Source: Bacteroidota bacterium (lineage in GTDB: Bacteria > Bacteroidota > Bacteroidia > AKYH767-A > OLB10). From it: a stretch of DNA of 64,000 bases. Where the stretch lies: NCBI GenBank assembly GCA_016714005.1, contig JADJOA010000002.1, positions 124,001 to 188,000 of the forward strand, read 5' to 3'. The first letter of the stretch is position 1. Each line of letters starts with the position of its first letter. Made by a program: the position numbers and the translations under genes. Below are positions 44,729-53,539 of this stretch, one piece after another. The notes under the pieces are model-generated. The model searched no databases. It was given only the letters and a program-made list of their open reading frames with translations, and was not told the origin of the DNA.

Positions 44729-45439
44729 ATGAAAATTGCATTGATAGGCTACGGCAAAATGGGAAAGCAAATTGAAGAAATTGCAAAAACACTTGGGCAT
44801 GAAATAGTATTGCGCATTACATCTTCAAACAAATCAGATTTTATCCCGGAGTATTTATCAAAAGCCGATGTAGCTATTGAGTTTACCAGACCAGAAGCCG
44901 CATACGAAAACATTATTAAATGCTTTGACAGCAATGTTCCTGTTGTAACGGGTACAACAGGCTGGTACAACAGGTTGGACGACATTAAAAAATATTGCAC
45001 AATAAAAAATGGTTCACTGTTGTATGCGTCAAACTTCAGTATTGGCGTTAATATTTTTTTTGAAATAAACAAACGTTTATCTCAATTAATGAGTGCACAC
45101 AATCATTACAAAATAAAAATTACAGAAGAGCATCATACCCAAAAGTTAGATAAACCCAGTGGCACTGCCATTACACTTGCCGAAGGAATTATTGACTTCA
45201 ACAAAAATTTTAATCAGTGGAGTTTATTTGAAGACAAAGAAAATGTAATACCTATTGAATCAATAAGAAAAGATGATGTGGTGGGCACACATGTAATTTC
45301 TTATACATCTGATGAGGATGATTTAACAATCAGTCATAAAGCATTTATCCGTGCCGGCTTTGCAAAAGGTGCAGTAATTGCTGCTGAATGGTTACAAAAC
45401 AAAAAAGGCATATTTACAATGAGTGATGTGCTAAAATAA
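44729..45439 (+). CDS. dapB: 4-hydroxy-tetrahydrodipicolinate reductase
   Basis: Lysine/diaminopimelate pathway enzyme that reduces the dapA product with NAD(P)H. 236 residues, the short Bacteroidota form. The N-terminal nucleotide-binding loop is ALIGYGKMGKQIEE; GTTGWYNR marks the dinucleotide site; the substrate and catalytic segment EEHHTQKLDKPSGTAITLAEGI holds the HH pair and catalytic Lys. SNFSIGVNIFFEIN is also typical. Probably co-transcribed with ribF. Confidence 0.95.
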   Translation: MKIALIGYGKMGKQIEEIAKTLGHEIVLRITSSNKSDFIPEYLSKADVAIEFTRPEAAYENIIKCFDSNVPVVTGTTGWYNRLDDIKKYCTIKNGSLLYASNFSIGVNIFFEINKRLSQLMSAHNHYKIKITEEHHTQKLDKPSGTAITLAEGIIDFNKNFNQWSLFEDKENVIPIESIRKDDVVGTHVISYTSDEDDLTISHKAFIRAGFAKGAVIAAEWLQNKKGIFTMSDVLK

Positions 45440-45453
45440 AGAGCATAAAAAAA

Positions 45454-45508
45454 CCCTGTGTAAATTCCTCACACAGGGCTAACCTTAAAAACTAACTCTT
45501 ATGAAAAC
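45454..45508. other. Hairpin plus conserved motif, copy A
   Basis: CCCTGTGT/ACACAGGG hairpin (45454-45478) followed at once by CTAACCTTAAA..ACTAAC and TATGAAAAC (45479-45508). On the minus strand the hairpin is followed by seven T, so it works as a terminator for the 3-hydroxyanthranilate dioxygenase side. A very similar arrangement occurs at 59578-59633. Confidence 0.6.
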
Positions 45509-45578
45509 GATGTAAAAATAATACGATTTATAATAACTGCAAAATTTTTTTAAGCCATTTACGCAAACCTTTTCAAAA

Positions 45579-46106
45579 TTATTTTGGCTGGGCAGGTGGT
45601 TCCATTACACTGCCGCATTTTTTGCAGGTGCGCAAATCAAGCGATGCATAAAAGGCATTCATCACCTTAGGCAATTGGGTTACAATATCTTTTAACGGAA
45701 ATACTTCCTCATACAATTTGTTATTGCAATTTTCGCAAAACCACATGCACGAGTCCATTTCCTTTTCTCTGCGTACACGCTCGAAAACGAGTCCAATGGT
45801 GTTTGCCCCTCGTTGTGGCGAGTGGGGTACATGAGGTGGCAACAACCACATTTCGCCTTCTTTTATTTCTATGGTTTTAGCCTGGCCGTCTTCCTGTATT
45901 TTTACTTTTATATCTCCTTCAAGCTGGTAAAACAATTCTTCTCCATCTTCAAAGTGATAATCTTTACGGGCATTGGGTCCGCCTACTACCATCACTATAT
46001 AGTCTTCGCTTACTTTAAATATTTGCTGATTACCTACAGGAGGTTTTAACAAGTGACGGTTTTCGTCTATCCACTTTTTAATATTAAACGGTGCTGCTAT
46101 TGGCAT
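45579..46106 (-). CDS. 3-hydroxyanthranilate 3,4-dioxygenase
   Basis: Ring-opening enzyme of the kynurenine pathway, giving the precursor of quinolinate for NAD synthesis. 175 residues, intact. The cupin iron ligands match the family numbering: H51, E57 and H95, with R99 next to the substrate. The C terminus has the rubredoxin-like iron site found in bacterial enzymes: C124-x2-C127 and C161-x2-C164. No other kynurenine gene is nearby. The symbol nbaC or haaO would be used in some genomes. Confidence 0.95.
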   Translation of the reverse strand: MPIAAPFNIKKWIDENRHLLKPPVGNQQIFKVSEDYIVMVVGGPNARKDYHFEDGEELFYQLEGDIKVKIQEDGQAKTIEIKEGEMWLLPPHVPHSPQRGANTIGLVFERVRREKEMDSCMWFCENCNNKLYEEVFPLKDIVTQLPKVMNAFYASLDLRTCKKCGSVMEPPAQPK

Positions 46107-46185
46107 TTGAGTTGGGAGTTATTAGTTGAAAGCATTAGTTAATAGTTGCGTATTTTGTGTTCGGTGCTTAGTATCTTCTTAATGA

Positions 46186-46246
46186 GTTTTTGCCTTGGTA
46201 CTTTGTACCTGACTGCCTTCAGGCAGGTTAATTACCTTGTACTTTT
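46186..46246 (-). repeat. Dispersed 60-bp palindromic repeat, copy 1
   Basis: Read on the minus strand it matches 63311-63371 at about 54 of 60 bases. It contains two inverted repeats: CCTGCCTGAAGGCAGTCAGG and GGTACAAAGTACC. It covers the last codons and stop of the gene at 46232. Confidence 0.75.
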
Positions 46247-46522
46247 AAATACCTCATCAATCTTCTTCTTCACATCTCCGGCAAATTCTTCTGCCTTTGT
46301 ACCAAAGTTTTTAAAAGCATCATCGGCATCATCACTCAGTTCTTTAAACTTGCTCTTTATAGCATCGCTCATGCTTTCACCGTTCAATATTTTATCTATT
46401 TGTGAATGAAGAATGCCCGGGGTTTTTGCTTTAATCTTATCAACCGTAACATTTACAGCTTCTCTTGCCTGTTGTTCTGTTATGCCGGTTTTCAAACAAA
46501 TTTCTTTTATTAATGCTTCCAT
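46232..46522 (-). CDS. Small helical protein of unknown function
   Basis: 96 residues, ATG at 46522. No family that I can name with confidence. The N-terminal part (MEALIKEICLKTGITEQQAREAVNVTVDKIKAKTPGIL) looks like a short helical domain seen in small cytoplasmic proteins with 'KTGI..EQA' starts. The C-terminal half is charged amphipathic helix (FKELSDDADDAFKNFGTKAEEFAGDVKKKIDEVF), similar in look to phasin-like or YtxH-like stress proteins. The last five codons lie inside a dispersed repeat, so the true C terminus may have been altered by its insertion. Confidence 0.55.
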   Translation of the reverse strand: MEALIKEICLKTGITEQQAREAVNVTVDKIKAKTPGILHSQIDKILNGESMSDAIKSKFKELSDDADDAFKNFGTKAEEFAGDVKKKIDEVFKSTR

Positions 46523-46583
46523 GTTTATTTTTTACTACTCATTAATCATTAACAACTAATCATTTATCATTAACCATTAATAT

Positions 46584-46591
46584 TAATTTTG
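46584..46591 (+). promoter_or_regulatory. -7 promoter element of the SDR gene
   Basis: TAATTTTG matches TAnnTTTG, 34 bases before the ATG at 46626. The preceding 50 bases are a low-complexity run of CATTAAC/TAATCATT words. Confidence 0.5.
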
Positions 46592-46625
46592 CTCGTGATA
46601 AAATTATAAATTTTTCTTTTTGCAA

Positions 46626-47414
46626 ATGAATTTAGATTTACAAAACAAACAAGCGCTGGTATGCGGTAGCACACAAGGCATAGGCAAAGCCGCAGCTATG
46701 GAGCTTGCATCTTTAGGTGCAAATGTTACGCTTGTAGCGCGCGATGAAAACATTTTAAAACAAGTTGTTATTGAATTGCCTAATGATGGCAAACAAAAAC
46801 ACCTTTATATAGTGGCCGATTTTAATTACATGAACGAGCTCAAAACCAAGGTGCAAAAACATATTGAACAATATGGCACTGTTCACATTTTAGTAAACAA
46901 TACTGGCGGGCCTTGGGCTGGTAACATAGCGGTTGCCGAAACCGAACAGTTCTTACAGGCATTTAATAACCATCTTTTGTGCAACCATGTTTTAATGCAG
47001 GCTTGTTTAGAGGGAATGAAAGCTGCTTTTTACGGACGTATTATCAACATCATTTCCACATCTGTAAAACAACCACTCAAAGGATTGGGTGTTAGTAATA
47101 CGATAAGAGCGGCCGTTGCCAACTGGGCTAAAACATTGAGTGCCGAAGTAGCCCGCTATGGCGTTACAGTAAACAATGTTTTGCCCGGTGCAACAGATAC
47201 TATTCGTCTTACGCAAATTATTGAAGACAAATCAAAAAAAACGGGCAAATCGTTTACCGACATATCCCGCGAAATGATGGCTGAAGTGCCTGCCGCCCGC
47301 TTTGCAAAACCCGAAGAAATTGCCAATGCAATTGCATTTTTGGCATCGCCTGCAGCTGCATATATTAATGGTATAAATCTGCCTGTTGATGGCGGAAGAA
47401 CTCAATGTCTCTGA
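46626..47414 (+). CDS. SDR-family oxidoreductase lacking the YxxxK motif
   Basis: 262 residues from the ATG at 46626 (MNLDLQNKQALVCGSTQGIGKAAAMELASLGANV); a TTG two codons earlier is part of the same frame. Rossmann fold with the TGxxxGIG-type loop (CGSTQGIGKAAA) and NNTGGPWAG in place of NNAG. The Ser of the active site is in NIISTSVKQP. Where classical SDRs have YxxxK this protein has SNTIRAAVANWAKTLS, as in the 3-oxoacyl-ACP-reductase-like subgroup without Tyr. The C terminus NGINLPVDGGRTQCL is usual. Substrate unknown; catalysis must differ or be lost. Confidence 0.85.
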   Translation: MNLDLQNKQALVCGSTQGIGKAAAMELASLGANVTLVARDENILKQVVIELPNDGKQKHLYIVADFNYMNELKTKVQKHIEQYGTVHILVNNTGGPWAGNIAVAETEQFLQAFNNHLLCNHVLMQACLEGMKAAFYGRIINIISTSVKQPLKGLGVSNTIRAAVANWAKTLSAEVARYGVTVNNVLPGATDTIRLTQIIEDKSKKTGKSFTDISREMMAEVPAARFAKPEEIANAIAFLASPAAAYINGINLPVDGGRTQCL

Positions 47415-47435
47415 TTTTATATTTCTTTAAAAAAA

Positions 47436-48429
47436 ATGCAGCTACTCAAAAAGTCCGTAATCGTTTTGTTTGTTTTTTTTGTTGCCTCCTGCAACCAGGA
47501 AAATAAAAAACCGGATACAACGCCTACAACCACCGAAGTAAAAAAAACACCCGTAAAAATCCCTGATTTTAATGCCGACACTGCCTTTGCCTTTGTAAAA
47601 AACAAGTTGACTTTGGTCCGCGTGTGCCAAGCACTCCTGCTCACAACAAGTGCGCAAACTGGATAGTTCAAAATGCAGCAATTATGGATTAACAACACAA
47701 GTTCAGTCGCAAACTGTTGCTACATTTGATGGCAAAAAGCACCTGCTCAAAAAACATTATTGCCGAGTACAAACCCGAAAAAACAAAACGCATTTTATTA
47801 TGTGCTCATTGGGACACTCGCCCATGGGCTGACAGAGATTCTATAGACAAGTACAAACCTTTTGATGGCGCTAACGATGGCGCAAGCGGTGTGGCTGTGT
47901 TGTTAGAAATAGCAAGAGCCATTCAAACCGCCCCTCTTGGCTATGGCATTGATTTTATTTTTTTGATTTGGAAGACTATGGGCAAAACGATGGTGATGAT
48001 CGTTATCCTGAACAGGAAAACACCTGGTGCCTTGGCTCGCAGCATTGGGCAAAAAACCCGCATAAGCCAAACTACTATGCGCAGTATGGTATTTTGTTAG
48101 ATATGGTTGGCGCACACGAACCCGTTTTTCCTAAAGAAGGTATAAGCATGTATTATGCAAGCGATGTGGTAAACAAAGTGTGGGGGCATGCACAACAAAT
48201 TGGCTATGCAAATAATTTTACCAATGCATTAGCTCCGCAAATTACCGATGACCATCTTTACGTTAACCTGCATGCCGGTATTAAATGTATAGACGTACTG
48301 CATTACTATGCCGAAAACCGCGATTTTTTTAAGCACCACCACCGCCATGGCGATAACCTTAAAGCAATTGACAAAAACACACTGCAAATGACAGGACGTG
48401 TGGTACTGCAAACGCTTTTTGAGGAGTAG
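47436..48429 (+). CDS. Glutaminyl-peptide cyclotransferase-like M28 lipoprotein (several frameshifts)
   Basis: About 330 residues. Signal peptide with lipobox (VIVLFVFFVASC|NQ), so a lipoprotein. The body matches M28-type glutaminyl cyclases, which turn N-terminal Gln into pyroglutamate on exported proteins: LLCAHWDTRPWAD, KPFDGANDGASGVAVLLEIA (zinc-binding Asp), FFDLEDYG after frame correction, CLGSQHWAKN, and DDHLYVNLHAGIKCIDVLHY. Breaks lie near 47605, 47660, 47740 and 47965. T9SS cargo often begins with Gln after signal cleavage, as the three T9SS proteins in this window do or nearly do, so the enzyme may act on them; this link is known in Bacteroidota but inferred here. Confidence 0.85.
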
Positions 48430-48503
48430 CTCTTTATAAATACAACACCAAAAAAGTTTCAGGATTAGGTAGTAGTTTTGAGCTTATAGTCTTTTTTAAG
48501 AAT

Positions 48504-48518
48504 CCCTAACTTTAGGGG
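48504..48518 (+). promoter_or_regulatory. Palindromic motif upstream of a T9SS gene
   Basis: CCCTAACTTTAGGGG, 107 bases before the ATG at 48625 and about 40 bases (centre) before the -7 element at 48551. It differs from the site at 43643-43657 at only two of 15 bases. Confidence 0.5.
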
Positions 48519-48550
48519 CAAAGAGCCCGTTTTTTATTTCTAAAACTCTC

Positions 48551-48558
48551 TACTTTTG
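48551..48558 (+). promoter_or_regulatory. -7 promoter element of the T9SS gene at 48625
   Basis: TACTTTTG matches TAnnTTTG exactly. No TTG stands at the normal upstream distance, which would suit a promoter that needs an activator at the nearby palindrome. Leader about 60 bases. Confidence 0.5.
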
Positions 48559-48624
48559 CGTTAACATATTTTTTGTAAGATCCTTTATCCTTACAATTGT
48601 AGTTTATTATTAAAAAAATTGTGC

Positions 48625-49634
48625 ATGAAAAAACATCTACAAAAATTATTGCTTTGCCTAACGGTAGCATTAACCTTACTAAATTTTGATATTTGCAATG
48701 CTCAATGTATTTGGAAAAGAATAGTTAATGATGGCTATGAAGTGCCCGGAGTCGTACCACATTTAATACCTAACACCACCGTTCATAATACTCCCCAATC
48801 GTTTGCAGTTCATACCGGTGCTACCTCACTCTACATGAATTTTTTAAATACCCTGCCTGCAAACACCCTTGTGTACGAGCGTCCGTTTGCAGTTTGTGCC
48901 AATGTGCCCATAAAACTTTCAGCATGGGTAGCTACCTCATTCAGCGGTGTTCAATGTAATATACGTTTCGAAATAATTGACAACGGTAATATTGTTGACA
49001 GCATTAGTATTTTAGCTGACTATGCACCTCTTTGGTCGAATTATCAATCTGCAACAATTAGCCCAACGTCATCAACTTTAACTCTTAGATTATACACCAA
49101 CATAGGCGGAAGCCCGGGCGGTAACGATCTTTCTATGGACGATTTACAAGTTGAACAATGTAGCCCTGTTAATCTTGGTAATGATACTACTATTTGCAAT
49201 ACGCAAAGTATTATGCTTAATGCAGGCAATGGCTTTAGCAGCTATGTATGGAGCAATGGCGCTACCACCTCTTCAATCACTGCATCTACTACACTTAGCG
49301 GCACTACTATTGCTAATTATTATGTAAGTGCTATTGATTCTAATGGGTGCACATTTGGGGATACCATTCGCATTACATTTATTAATTGTACAGGGGTTGT
49401 TAAAGCTGATGATGGTATTTTTTATATCTCTCCTAATCCCGCAACAGATTTTATTGCGATAAAAAGTTTAGAGAAAAATTACACTGTAAGGTTGTACAAT
49501 GTTGTTGGAGAAAAATTCAGGAATTCAACAACCTTTCAAAAATTTACGTAGGGAACCTTCCTAAGGGTTGTTATTTTTTGAAAATAGAAACATTAAACAT
49601 GCAGGGTCATTACACCACACTTTTAGTTGAGTGA
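48625..49634 (+). CDS. T9SS-secreted protein with carbohydrate-binding-like domain (one frameshift)
   Basis: About 336 residues. ATG at 48625 is chosen over a TTG two codons upstream. Signal peptide MKKHLQKLLLCLTVALTLLNFDICNAQ. The middle (about 30-185) is a beta-sandwich resembling choice-of-anchor or carbohydrate-binding modules (RPFAVCANVPIKLSAWVATS, TLRLYTNIGGSPGGNDLSMDDLQVEQC). An Ig-like 'gliding-motility' type segment follows (NLGNDTTICNTQSIMLNAGNGFSSYVWSNGATTSSI). After a break near 49517 the C-terminal sorting domain ends LPKGCYFLKIETLNMQG. Its partner SprB-like or PKD proteins are surface adhesins; role here unknown. Confidence 0.82.
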
Positions 49635-49692
49635 GCATAGGTTATTGAACAGGAAAAATCTGTAAATGGGCTTATTAAATTTCTAAAATTAA

Positions 49693-50256
49693 CTACAAAA
49701 TAACCCGCTCCTTTTTAAACACCGCAGGGTTACCCTGGTAAATACCATAAGCTTCAAGATTACCGGTAGCTACCGAACCTGCAGCTAAAATACTTTCCGT
49801 TTTACAAACTACATTAGGGCATACTATTGATTTGGCTCCTATAAAAACACCATCCTCAATCGTAACCGGCCCGTAAATAGTTTCAAACACCGTGCTTTTA
49901 TAATTGTGGTTGCCTGTTAAAATCATGACACCCTGTGCAATGTTCACGTTATTGCCTATCACCACTTTATCTAAATTATAAATCCATGCATTCTCACCTA
50001 TCCACACATGGTTACCAATACTCAGCCTCCACGGAAACTTAACATTTACACCCGGCTTACTAATAATAACACCCTTGCCTACCCTGGCACCAAACAACCG
50101 CAGCAAAAAACAACGTATGGCGCTTGAAGGACAAAAAGGACTCACAAAAAAAATAATGTTTACCCAGTGCCATAAAAAAAATTTGAGCGAAGAAGCGCCA
50201 CGGTCAAATGCCTTTGGATTAAACTTAGATAAATCGGTATGTAATTTCTGGGTCAT
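49693..50256 (-). CDS. WcaF-like hexapeptide acetyltransferase
   Basis: 187 residues, intact. N-terminal hydrophobic helix region (FFLWHWVNIIFFVSPFCPSSAIRCFLLRLFGARVGKGV) and then a left-handed beta-helix of hexapeptide repeats (IGNHVWIGENAWIYNLDKVVIGNNVNIAQGVMILTGNHNY, IEDGVFIGAKSIVCPNV). The layout is that of colanic-acid-type O-acetyltransferases acting on exopolysaccharide or on sugar nucleotides. The conserved His within TGNHNY is likely catalytic. No other polysaccharide genes are nearby. Confidence 0.85.
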   Translation of the reverse strand: MTQKLHTDLSKFNPKAFDRGASSLKFFLWHWVNIIFFVSPFCPSSAIRCFLLRLFGARVGKGVIISKPGVNVKFPWRLSIGNHVWIGENAWIYNLDKVVIGNNVNIAQGVMILTGNHNYKSTVFETIYGPVTIEDGVFIGAKSIVCPNVVCKTESILAAGSVATGNLEAYGIYQGNPAVFKKERVIL

Positions 50257-50289
50257 TAAAGTTTTATACGATTTAAAAGCTTTTTAAGT

Positions 50290-51279
50290 TCAGGCAGCCT
50301 TAGCCGTGTAGTGCAAATGTATTTCGTCAAGCAAAGCAAGAATATCTAAATGAGAATTTAACGTTACCAGTTTCAACCTATATTCTTTAAAATGGTCAAG
50401 CCCCTTAAAATAATTAGCGTAATGTCTTCGCATTTCAAGCACGCCAAGTATCTCGCCCTTCCATTCAATAGATTTTAAAAAATGAGTGCGGCAGGCATTA
50501 ATTCTGTCTTCAATGGTTGGCTGTAAAAGCTTTTCTCCGGTTTTAATAAAATGCTTTATCTCATTAAAAATCCACGGGTAGCCAATACTGGCCCTGCCTA
50601 TCATTACACCGTCCACACCGTACTTCGTTTTGTATTCTAATGCCTTTTCAGGAGAATCAATATCGCCATTGCCAAATATGGGTATGTGTATGCGTGGGTT
50701 ATTTTTTACCTCTGCAATCAAAGTCCAGTCTGCAGGGCCCTTATACATTTGAGAGCGTGTGCGCCCGTGTATGGTAAGCGCTTTAATTCCTACATCCTGT
50801 AAACGCTCGGCTACATCAATAATATTTTTGGTCTTATCATCCCACCCCAATCTTGTTTTAACCGTAACGGGTAGCTTAACCGCCTTAACAACTTCGGCAG
50901 TCATGGTGGTCATTTTTGGTATGTCCTGCAACAAAGCTGCGCCAGCACCCTTACATGCCACCTGCTTAACAGGGCATCCGTAATTAATATCAATCAAATT
51001 TGGTTTTGCCTGCTCCGCAATTATTGCTGCCTCGCGCATAGAATCAATATTACCGCCAAAAAGTTGAATCCCTATTGGGCGCTCGTATTCAAAAATATCT
51101 AACTTTTGGTTGCTCTTGGCAGCATCGCGTATCAATCCTTCACTTGAAATAAATTCTGTGTACATTAAATCAGCACCATTGTGTTTGCACACATACCTAA
51201 ATGGCGGGTCACTTACATCCTCCATAGGAGCAAGTAACAGCGGAAAATCAGGCAGCATTATGTCACCAATTTTTATCAC
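50290..51279 (-). CDS. dusB: tRNA-dihydrouridine synthase, DusB type
   Basis: FMN enzyme that reduces uridines in the tRNA D-loop. 329 residues, intact. Start MIKIGDIMLPDFPLLLAPMEDVSDPPFRYVCKHNGADLMYTEFISSEGL. Catalytic Cys is in NYGCPVKQVACKGAGAALL; the FMN-binding GNGDIDSPEKAL and GVMIGRASIGYPWIF are present. Residues before the stop are AKAA. It lies 33 bases before the acetyltransferase start and may be in one transcript with it. Confidence 0.95.
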   Translation of the reverse strand: MIKIGDIMLPDFPLLLAPMEDVSDPPFRYVCKHNGADLMYTEFISSEGLIRDAAKSNQKLDIFEYERPIGIQLFGGNIDSMREAAIIAEQAKPNLIDINYGCPVKQVACKGAGAALLQDIPKMTTMTAEVVKAVKLPVTVKTRLGWDDKTKNIIDVAERLQDVGIKALTIHGRTRSQMYKGPADWTLIAEVKNNPRIHIPIFGNGDIDSPEKALEYKTKYGVDGVMIGRASIGYPWIFNEIKHFIKTGEKLLQPTIEDRINACRTHFLKSIEWKGEILGVLEMRRHYANYFKGLDHFKEYRLKLVTLNSHLDILALLDEIHLHYTAKAA

Positions 51280-51361
51280 ACTAATTATAATTGTACTTTA
51301 AACATCGCATGTAGCTTCAGGAACTGTTGTCAACACAAAACTCTGAACTCTAAACTAAATT

Positions 51362-51369
51362 TATATTTG
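51362..51369 (+). promoter_or_regulatory. -7 promoter element of the CPBP protease gene
   Basis: TATATTTG matches TAnnTTTG. The element overlaps the TTG (51367) that would otherwise be an in-frame start, which favours the ATG at 51388 and implies a leader of only about a dozen bases. Confidence 0.5.
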
Positions 51370-51387
51370 GCAAAAATAAAAATTACC

Positions 51388-52311
51388 ATGAGAGGAGTTT
51401 GGCAGGATTTATCACCGGGTATTAAAATGCTTTTGTTTGTTGGCATTATTGCTGTTTGTACCTGCGTATTTACATTAATTGGTTTTATTGCAGCCATTCC
51501 GTTTTTTGGAGTTAACCTTTTTACAAACCCTGCTGCTATCGATAATTTAAACGATCCTAATACACTTCCGCTTTTAAAGTTTATTCAAATCATATCGCAA
51601 TTAGGCACTATGATTATTCCGGCAATAATTGCCGCCATTTTCTTTAGCACACGTGCCGGAGAATATTTACATACCAATAAAAAACCTGCTGCAAGCAGTT
51701 TAGCTCTTGTTACAATATCCATCGTTTGTGCAGGTCCGCTTATTAATTTTTTGCTTGAAGTTAACAACCGTATGTAATTGCCTTCCTTTTTATCAGGCTT
51801 AGAACAATGGATGAAAGACTACGAACTAAAAGCGCAGAAACTCACCGAAGTTTTTTTGGCAGATGCTACCCCAATGCAATTTTCCATCAACATTTTAATG
51901 ATAGCTGTACTGCCTGCCATTGGCGAAGAATTTTTATTCAGAGGCATTTTTCAAAAACTGTTTGCACAAATTACTAAGCACAAATTGTTGGCAGTAATAA
52001 TTACGGGTGCGTTGTTCTCTGCCATTCACTTGCAGTTTTATGGATTTATTCCGCGCTTTTTACTTGGTGTTTATTTTGGACTTTTATTGGTGTGGAGTAA
52101 AAGTATATGGCTTCCGGTATTGGCGCATTTTGTAAATAACTTTCTTTCACTCTTACTTGCTGCATTACATACAAAAAACTCGCTTGCTTTTAATCCGGAT
52201 ACTATTGGAACTGAAAAAGAGGATGCTGTTTGGGTAATAGCATCAACCATAATTGTTTTAGTATGTGCCTGGTTAATTAATAAAAGAGAAAAGAAAGCAG
52301 CGGAGGGTTAG
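51388..52311 (+). CDS. CPBP-family (CAAX-like) intramembrane protease (one in-frame stop)
   Basis: About 307 residues with seven or eight membrane segments. The catalytic motifs of the CPBP (Abi) family are present: EEFLFRGIFQKLF (EExxxR), FSAIHLQFYGFIPRFLLG (FxxxH) and a later HFVNN. At 51775-51777 a TAA interrupts NNRM-LPSFLSGLEQWMKDYE in the same frame on both sides. A single base change from AAA or GAA would explain it. Bacterial members have roles in protein maturation or bacteriocin immunity; the target is unknown. Its end overlaps the convergent methyltransferase gene by 39 bases. Confidence 0.85.
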
Positions 52312-53475
52312 ACAAACAAAAACCTGCTCAGGATTTTTTCTGGTAACAACAAGCACTGCATTAGGTCCAAACCTTTTTGAAAGCAAACAAAAAGTATTCA
52401 AAAATATTTTATCAAAACCCTCTAACCACAAAACAACATTCTTACTTAATAAAGCTTGTTTGCTAACTTTCTTTAATAAAGATTCCGTAAGCGCTCTAAA
52501 AACTGAAATTTGTCTTGCAACCTTCAGCACTTCATGGTTTTTACTCTCAAGCATTTTAATGGACGCATCAAAATCAATTTTTCCATCGTGCTCGCTGTGC
52601 TCGTATGTACGCAAAAGTTTACGTGCAGTGGCAGAACTAATAATGGGCAAATCAGGCCTAATAATAGGTTCGTGAAATGTAATTAGTCCACCGGTTTTTA
52701 AAACTTCATTACAATGCTCCAATGCCTCTACCGGGCGTGGCAAATGATGCAACATTCCAAAACTTATTACACACTGAAAGGTATTTTTCTTAAAAGGAAG
52801 GTTAAGTGCGCTTGCCTGTAAAAAATCTCCGGCAGGCGTTGCTTGCTTTGCAACCATCAGTCTTTTAAAAGCTATGTCAGTACCTATGTAATTGTAGTTA
52901 TATTCCGCAGGATTAAACAATCGCGAAACAGTTCTGCAAACACCACCTCCAATCTCCAACACAAATTCGTTTTTGCAAGAAGGTGCAATCAAATCTATCA
53001 TGTGTTTTTTGCGAGGAATAAATATGCGCCACATAGGTTTATTCAAAACAGAGTTAAGCATCTTTTTTCTTTTCTCTTCTGTTTCAACCTCTGCATCGTA
53101 ATACATCATTTCTTCGCGGTTCCATTTTCCATCACTTGTTTCTGTTGCGCCATAAATTCTGTTTAAAGTGTTTTGAACAGCATCTTTAAAATCGGCAGGC
53201 AAAAGGGTTACATATTTCTCTAAAAAATTTTTATGATGATGCTTATCCACGTCAGCATCAGAAAGAAAAACACCTATATACTCATCTATTGGATATGCCG
53301 TGTTTGATGTTGTTGAAACTGCAACACCGTATTTTATATCATCTTCTGCATTTATCTCACCATCATTAACATCTTTTATGCTATTACCATTCCTGGTTAG
53401 CTCAAAAGCATAAAATTTAAACCCTTCTTTTTTAGAATTAGGGCAAATAAGAATACTGCTGACTTTCTTCCTCAT
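52273..53475 (-). CDS. SAM-dependent methyltransferase with long N-terminal domain
   Basis: 400 residues. The Rossmann methyltransferase core is central: FVLEIGGGVCRTVSRLF (motif I), YNYIGTDIAFKRLMVAK (acidic motif II), and FQCVISFGMLHHLPRPVEALEHCNEVLKTGGLITFHEP. The first about 140 residues are unrelated to the core and have ILICPNSKKEGFKFYAFEL near the start, similar in place to the small domain of Trm112-like fusions but without clear cysteine pairs. Substrate unknown; it could act on lipids or quinones. Confidence 0.75.
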   Translation of the reverse strand: MRKKVSSILICPNSKKEGFKFYAFELTRNGNSIKDVNDGEINAEDDIKYGVAVSTTSNTAYPIDEYIGVFLSDADVDKHHHKNFLEKYVTLLPADFKDAVQNTLNRIYGATETSDGKWNREEMMYYDAEVETEEKRKKMLNSVLNKPMWRIFIPRKKHMIDLIAPSCKNEFVLEIGGGVCRTVSRLFNPAEYNYNYIGTDIAFKRLMVAKQATPAGDFLQASALNLPFKKNTFQCVISFGMLHHLPRPVEALEHCNEVLKTGGLITFHEPIIRPDLPIISSATARKLLRTYEHSEHDGKIDFDASIKMLESKNHEVLKVARQISVFRALTESLLKKVSKQALLSKNVVLWLEGFDKIFLNTFCLLSKRFGPNAVLVVTRKNPEQVFVCLTLRCFLFSFIN

Positions 53476-53539
53476 AACACTTATGGATTACAGCATTAAA
53501 TGCTGTTTAAAATTAAAGTCTGCAAATGTAAAAAATAGG

